Shown here: positions 58,285 through 64,000 of the stretch, one piece after another
How the letters are laid out: each line of letters begins with the position of its first letter
Numbering within the stretch: the first letter of the stretch is position 1
Source: Rhea pennata
Taxonomy: Eukaryota; Chordata; Aves; Rheiformes; Rheidae
DNA length: 64,000 nucleotides
Direction: 5' to 3'
Assembly: GCF_028389875.1 (NCBI RefSeq)
Contig: NC_084676.1
Span: 1,922,001 to 1,986,000 of the forward strand
Program-made: the position numbers and the translations under genes
The notes under the pieces: generated by a model
What the model was told of the DNA's origin: nothing
The model's input: the letters and a program-made list of their open reading frames with translations, nothing else
Database searches by the model: none

Positions 58285-59458
58285 CATCTGGTGTGGGGGC
58301 ACCTGGCATCCATGAGGGCTCGCCAGCCAGCCCTCCCTGTGCCTCCTCGGCCTCTTCTGTCCCCCCCCGGCCCCTCCTTCTGCCCCTCTGTCGCCTCTCC
58401 GTCCCCACCCCCACGCTGCCGTTCCTCTCTTCCTTCTCTTTCACTTGGCATTTTTACCCCGTTTTTCCTCCATTTATGGCCATCACGGTTCTTGCAGCTC
58501 TCCAGGTCCTCCCTGCTGTCCCTTTTGTCCCTTTTGTCCCTTTCTTGCTTTCTCACGTTTTTTGGGGCAGTTGCATGTTTCCAGGTTCCCCCAGAGCATG
58601 TCCATGAGTGAGGCTGGGCCTGGGGTTGTCCCTGTGGGTCACTGGGGCAGTTATTCCCTTCTGTAGCTCCTCTGCTTCAGGCAGTCACGGGGAGCTGGGA
58701 GAGTGGGCATGGGGGCCACCTACCACCCACTTGGGTGACAGGAAGGGCATGGCACAGCTGCGATGGGGCAGGGTGGCCCCATCTGCGAGGTGGAACCAGC
58801 TCATCAGGCCAACCAAAGTGATCAAACACAAGGAAGCTGGGAGTTTCTGGTCCTCAGGGCCTTCCTAGGATGGTCAGACAGGGGTGAGAGTGCCATGGAC
58901 CCCAAAGTGCTGCCATGTGGGAATGGCAGGTCCTGTTCCATGAGGAGCACCCTTGTGCAATGGGGCCTGGGCACACAGAGCTGGGTTGTGACTCCCTTGG
59001 TGACCTGGGAGCCAGCCGTGACCCTGCTGCCATGCACTTACAGGGCAGGCACCACTTCACCTCCCCACTCAGTCTGTAAAATACCTTCTTGTGGTTGCAC
59101 CAAAACTGCTTCCACCTCCTCACAGCCACCTAACTGCGCAAGGGTAGATGGAAATCACCCTAAAGCCACGTGTCTCCATCTGTCTGTCCTCAGCTCTGAG
59201 CATTTGGAGATAGCTTGCAGTTTGCAGTCATCTCAACTCCCAACTTCCCGAGTGTCCGTCTCGCTGCTTGGACCTCAGGGGCGGAAAGCAGCCCCCAGAC
59301 GCAAAGTGGAAGAAAAAGAGGAAGGGTGCTGTGGAGGAGAGGGCTGGCGTCTGTCATGTCGCAGTGACTCACAGTCTGGGGCCAGCCCCCGCTTGTGATA
59401 CTTCTCTGGACCCCAGAAGACAACCATCAGCAGTTTTTGCAGAGGTCGCGCCACAGAT
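58285..59458. other. Spacer between FCHSD1 and the receptor gene
   Basis: Contains no exon or repeat I recognise. It should hold the receptor promoter; no plain TATA box was found near 59400. Confidence 0.5.
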
Positions 59459-59564
59459 ATGTATTTTTTGCCGTCGCCCGGCTCTGCTGCCATCTACGTC
59501 TCCCTCCTGCTTGGCTGCACCTGGCTCTGCTCAGCTGTCGAACTCCCCACAGCTAAGCGCCCTG
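59459..59564 (+). CDS. PAR-like receptor exon 1 (signal peptide), inferred
   Basis: Encodes MYFLPSPGSAAIYVSLLLG, then CTWLCSAVELPTAKRP; a hydrophobic core and a likely cut after CSA. The donor is CCTG/GTAGGT. It ends one base into a codon, exactly what exon 2 needs. No better signal-peptide exon with matching phase was seen between here and 62345. Confidence 0.65.
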
Positions 59565-62500
59565 GTAGGTCTCTCGCTCCCTTTCCGGGGAATGTCCTTC
59601 TTGGGGATCTGGTTAAAGAAGGTCAGGAAGGGCCGTCTGGCTGAGGTGGGGGTACGTGCCAGCTGGGAGACGATGGGGCAGGACAGGAGGGACATGGACC
59701 ATATGGAGGCTGGGATATCCCAATACCATGTCACTTGGCACTTGGATGGGAATTGCTGCCTGTTACCGAGATGGGTTGGGGGACAACTCTGCCGCTTTTT
59801 CTGGGTCTTTTTACTGTCCATATTGAAAGCTCAAGTGATGACCTGAAACGCCGCTGCTCTTCCCCTCCCTATAGCAGCAAAAATAAAATTATTGCTGTTG
59901 TAACCTGAAATTTCCCCTGCCTCCTTCGCGAGTGGAGAGGGCAGAGACGGCAGCATTTGCAGGAGGCTGTTGGACACAGCTGGGCCTTCCTGGTGCCCTA
60001 GACCTCAAGTGTCCTGGGGACCAGCTGAAAGTCTCTGGGATTTCAGAGCTGGGGTGGTTCATTTCAGGCTAAATTGGAGCCACCAAACTTTCTCGTAAGT
60101 CCCACATCTGAACACGTTGTCCTGGAAGTGGTCTTGCACGGCACGTCGTGCCCTGCGCCCAAGCCGGTGTGGGTGACTGCTCTCAGGAAATCTCCGCGTT
60201 GTTTCCCAGTCCCAGAGCGGGAGGCAGCGATTCACGACCGCCACAGCTCCTTGGACCCAGCTGTCACGGCAGACTGGGCTCATCGTGTTCGAGCAGCCAG
60301 GATGGTTGTCACTGCACGGGCTCGCTGTGTGCCCGCTCAAAGGGCAACGTGGTGCCTGCGGGTCCGGGGCTGCGAGGCGGCCCTAGCGCAATCCGGCAGC
60401 CGTGGCAGGGCTTGGAAAGCCGAGGAGCTGCCTCAGTGAGAGCTTTGCAGAGGACCGCGCGGGTCGCTTGGGACAGCTGGCCGCCCCGTGCACTCAGGCT
60501 CGAGGAACCACCTTCGCTGTTCCCTGGGGCCGTGCATTAGCAGTGCATGTTGGCAAGTGCCAAGGAGTGTTAACATCTAGCCCTGGCAAAACAGGCTCGG
60601 GGGGGGGTGGGGGGGGGGGGCTGTGTCTCTCTGGGCAGCCCCTGAGCTGGGAGCAGTGCAGTGGGGTGGAAGGGAAGGCTTTAGGAAGGGTATGTTTAGC
60701 TCTGTTGTAGGAGCAGGAAGCGGACTTGCTCGTACAGGTACCAATGTGCGTCACGGTGACGTGCAGGGAGGCAGGGCCTGGTTGTGCTGTTAGAGTGAAA
60801 AAAACATTAAGAAAAGGGATTTGATCAGTGGGTTTCTTTCTTTCTTTTTTTTTCTTTTCCTTTTTTTTCCTTTTTTTTTTTTTTTTTTTTTGGGGGGGGG
60901 GGTGACCGAGGATCTTCCTGTTCTGTGCTTTTGCTCTGGGCACAGAGTGAGAAGCTTATGACCACAGGGAGCGGAGGGAGATCCGCATAGCCGTGGCTGA
61001 CGTGGGGTTGGGGTGGAGGGGGCCTGGCTGCCTGGGCCTGGCTGAGGGGAAGCGGCGAGAGACCCAGAACAGCTCAGGTGGCAGGGTGGGAACAGCTCTG
61101 TCCTGGCGTGGCTGGTGTGTCACATCTCCGTCAAAGGCCCGACACATGTAGGCTCTGGATGCTGCTGATTTCGGTGTTCGATCAGGCCACGAGGCTGCAG
61201 GTGAAGTCAAGCACTCCCACTGCTGCTTTTCACCAGCCGGCAGAGGCAGGGACCATATATTACTGGGGTGCTGCTGCCTCAGCAGAGACAGGATCCCTGC
61301 TTCTCCTCAGGCCACCCAACCCTTTTTGTACCCGCTACCTTTCTGGGGAGACACACTGTATGCTAGACCCAGCCAGTAGGTTTAGTGCTGGGGAGCCAGG
61401 GCAGAGTAGACCCCAAAGCCCTGAAAGGCTGGCATCACACCCCAGAGCACCTGGGCATGTTCACTGATGCTGTAGAGACCGTGCCAGGTCCTTTGGGTGG
61501 GATCCATGCCATGCACCCCTTTTCCTCCACCATCATGCTCCTCATGCCTCCCCTATCTGCCCCAGGCAGCCCGTCAGGCTCGCAGGGCCTCCTTTGGTTA
61601 CTTTTGCCATGAAGACAGACCAGGCACTGCTCCAGGATCTGATCTGCAGGTGTTCCTGGCACACACAGCTGGGGGAGCAGGATGGGGACCTGCATCTGAC
61701 ATGTGTTGTTCATGATTTGCTCTAGAGCAGGGCATGAGTGTGCTAGGAAAAGGGATGTTGTCAAGAAGATGGGACATGCGCATGTCTGCATGCATGTGAG
61801 CACCCATCTCAGGCTCCAGACAGGGTTACTGTTCCTCTCCAAGCCTGGCTGGGCTGGCACTGAGATGGCCGCGGTGCTGGGTGAGTGGCATGGCATGAGC
61901 AGGATATGGTGTGGCTCTGGGACAAGGGCAGCTTTGTGTCTCTGTGAACTTTCCTTGCTGACTACAGTGTCTTACTTGGAGATGTCACTTCTGCATGGTC
62001 TTTCACACTCACATGGGGCTACTGGGGGATGTGTGGGGCAGGAGGGAGACCCTTGGGAGTTATAGTGCTCCTCTGCTTAGCATTACAGCTTGGGAGCACA
62101 ATGCCAGCAAGAGCAGAGTTTGCCCCAGCTGAGGTACTGTGAACATCCACAGGGACCAGGATGTTAAGGACTAGGATGCAGAACTTCTGTGGGTCCCAAG
62201 CTGCCCTTTGCTGTTGACCAGGAAGATGCCAGCTCTTGCATTTGCTGGCTGCAGGGAGGAGTGACAGCTCCCTACATGGTCCCAAACAGGAAGGAGCAGT
62301 GGAAGGGTGCTCTCAGACAAAGCTAATTCCTTGTGTTCTTCTCAGTGCATGGCAAAGGACGAGTCTTGATCTCTCTCACTCCCCAAGAAGAAGCTGAATG
62401 CCCCGGCGCCTCTGTGGAAGCTTTTCTCAACAGCACTGTGACCACTCGTGTCCTCCCTGCTCTCTACTGTGTGATTCTGCTTGTCGGGCTGCCAGCCAAT

Positions 62501-63370
62501 GCTCTGGCCTGCTGGGTCCTGGTGACCAAGTTCAGGAGATGTTCCACCACCTTCTTCCTGCTTAACCTGGCCAGCGCTGACCTGCTTTTTGTCCTCCTGC
62601 TGCCCTTCAAGATCTCCTACCACCTCTTGGGCAACCAGTGGCTCTTTGGGGACTACCTGTGCCGCACCATGGTAGCCCTCTTCTATGGGAATATGTACAG
62701 CTCTATCCTATTTCTCACCTGCATTGGCCTGGAGCGCTGCATCTCTGTGGTGCACCCGTTCTTGTGGAAGGGGTCCAGGTGGATGTGGGGCAGGGTGGGT
62801 GTCTGTGTGGGGATCTGGCTGGCAGTGGGGCTGGGCATGAGCCCATTGCTCTTCAGCCCCCAGACAAAGTACATCTCAGGGCTGAACATCACTACTTGCC
62901 ATGATGTCCTAGACAAAGATGACCAGAAGTTCATGTTTTATTATTTCCTCTCCCTGGTAGGGCTGGGCTTTGGCATGCCCTTTGTGCTCATGATCATCTC
63001 CTATGGCTGCATCCTGGTGCGGCTGGTGGCCAAGAGGAGAAACTATGGGCACGTGGTACGTCTCCTGGCTCTGGTCCTCCTAGTCTTCATCCTCTGTTTC
63101 ACCCCCAGCAATGTACTGCTCTTTAACCACTATGTGCTGGGTGCCACAGGATGCCGCAACATCACCTACATCTGGTATGTCCTGGCACTGGTGCTCAGCG
63201 CCTTCAACACCTGCTTTGATCCCTTCATCTACTTCTATGTCTCCAGGGATTTTCGGGCCTACATCTGGGGTGAAGGCACCTGCTGCCCCAGGCAACTCAA
63301 GACCTCAACAAGGAAAGCCTCTGAGAAGGCAGCCTTGCCCCTGAGGTCCAGCGAGCAGAGCCAGCCCTAG
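59459..63370 (+). CDS. Protease-activated receptor (PAR)-like seven-transmembrane receptor, two exons, 376 residues
   Basis: A rhodopsin-class receptor. PAR receptors are switched on when a protease cuts the N-terminus and the new end binds the receptor's own core; they couple to Gq, G12/13 or Gi. Exons 59459-59564 and 62346-63370 join in phase 1. Features: signal peptide about 1-26; cleavage site GKGR41/V42 with possible ligand VLISLT, then acidic PQEEAE; LASAD in helix 2; C141 and C220 for the usual disulfide; N-I-T-T-C-H-D-V-L in loop 2, a PAR hallmark; CFTPSN in helix 6; DPFIY in helix 7; CC at the tail for palmitoylation. It resembles PAR2 and PAR3 most, but 'ERC' replaces DRY. Two-exon structure and intron place are as in known PAR genes. 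I assign no symbol because I know of no PAR gene at this location in mammals. The first exon is inferred; the second is firm. Confidence 0.85.
60599..60621 (+). repeat. G-run (poly-G interrupted once)
   Basis: A run of about 20 G with one T, inside the receptor intron. Confidence 0.8.
60836..60902 (+). repeat. Pyrimidine tract ending in a G-run
   Basis: A T-rich tract with scattered C, then an uninterrupted T run, then about ten G. It lies in the receptor intron. Confidence 0.85.
62346..63370 (+). CDS. PAR-like receptor exon 2 (tethered ligand, seven helices, tail)
   Basis: The acceptor CTTCTCAG precedes the base completing V36. One uninterrupted frame covers cleavage site, seven hydrophobic segments and a serine- and lysine-rich tail, ending at TAG 63368-63370. 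A sequon NST lies at 64-66 and another, NITT, in loop 2. Confidence 0.95.
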
Positions 63371-64000
63371 GCAGAAGCAAGGGGGTGCTGGGCTGTGCCT
63401 AGCCTCAGGGGCTGTGTCTGTTCTGTGGGAATCTGTGGCTCAGAGCCCAGCACCCAGCCATGCCTCTCTGTGGCTCTGTGCCACATCAGCACCATGGGCG
63501 CTGCCTTTTCCCCAACCCACTTGCACATTCCTTGGTACCACAGAATACAGCAGCCAAAGCACAAATGGACATGCTGTCATTCAGACCGTGCCATGGGACC
63601 AGTGCTATTCCCAGCTGCTAGCCAAGCTCTGGAGCAGTCTCCTCTCTGAGCACATGTCCCAGACTGGCAGCAAACTTGAGCAGAAAATCCCCCTGGGATT
63701 AGAAGCTTGCTGTGACTTTGCCAAAGTGTATTGGAGCCCCACAGGAAGGTGCAGAATGGTCTGTGCTGGACCCTACTGACATGAAATCCTGGTGGTTTGA
63801 ACCTTGTGGGCCTCCCACTCTGCACAGGGCTCTTTCCCAGCCCCTTTGCCTTGCCCCCATCCCACTGCACAAAGTGCTGGGAGCAGCCAGCCACTCTTGT
63901 GATGGAATGGTCCTGACTAGGACAGACCCACTTCTCTGAAACCTTCAGTAGCTTCCCCTTCCCCAGTCCCCCCCCAACCCTGACCACAAAAGCAGCAGTT
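63371..64000 (+). other. 3' flank of the PAR-like receptor gene
   Basis: Likely 3'UTR. I found no canonical AATAAA before the window ends, so the gene end may lie beyond it. Confidence 0.45.

Larger units (their letters stand above)
59565..62345 (+). other. Intron of the PAR-like receptor gene
   Basis: A 2.78-kb intron. It contains an AATAAA at about 59880, G-runs near 60599-60620 and a long pyrimidine tract near 60836-60902. No other gene is recognised in it. Confidence 0.6.

Noticed and set aside
60494-60943. Lysine-rich minus-strand open frame
   Set aside because: The lysine run is just the complement of the T tract at 60836-60902.

Overview
The window looks like vertebrate, most likely bird, nuclear DNA. 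It holds multi-exon genes with GT-AG introns and start-codon CpG islands. Its repeats are almost entirely CR1 LINEs (one long copy and several decayed ones), with no SINE of mammalian type. The gene order DIAPH1-HDAC3-RELL2-FCHSD1 is that of human 5q31.3, whose avian counterpart is, from memory, chicken chromosome 13. All exon limits below were read by eye from splice sites, reading phase and remembered vertebrate proteins; nothing was aligned by software.

Layout. Positions 1-3932 hold the first coding exon of DIAPH1 (minus strand) and part of its first intron, with a CpG-island promoter at about 3200-4450. From 4450 to about 11100 is intergenic DNA with a 5'-truncated CR1 LINE (6529-8590) and an older CR1 scrap. 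HDAC3 (minus strand, 15 coding exons, 428 residues) runs from 26816 down to 12266. Its promoter island has a perfect CRE and an NRF1-like site. A gene-poor stretch follows (27600-34000). RELL2 (plus strand, six coding exons recognised, 385 residues) runs 34578-46342. It converges on FCHSD1 (minus strand, 20 coding exons, 713 residues, 57690-48390), and the two predicted poly(A) signals lie about 32 bases apart near 47790, so the 3' ends should touch or overlap. FCHSD1 starts in a very GC-rich island that carries an almost perfect 120-bp-period minisatellite. The last gene, 59459-63370 on the plus strand, is a two-exon seven-transmembrane receptor of the protease-activated receptor (PAR) family: a signal-peptide exon, then one large exon with a GKGR/VLISLT tethered-ligand site and the PAR hallmark CHDVL in the second extracellular loop. 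I know of no mammalian PAR gene beside FCHSD1, so this is the most interesting item in the window.

The genes form no operon-like unit. They act in separate processes: DIAPH1 in actin nucleation, HDAC3 in chromatin repression with NCoR/SMRT, RELL2 in RELT-family signalling, FCHSD1 in membrane-actin coupling, and the receptor in protease sensing. What they share is conserved linkage and shared or adjoining ends.
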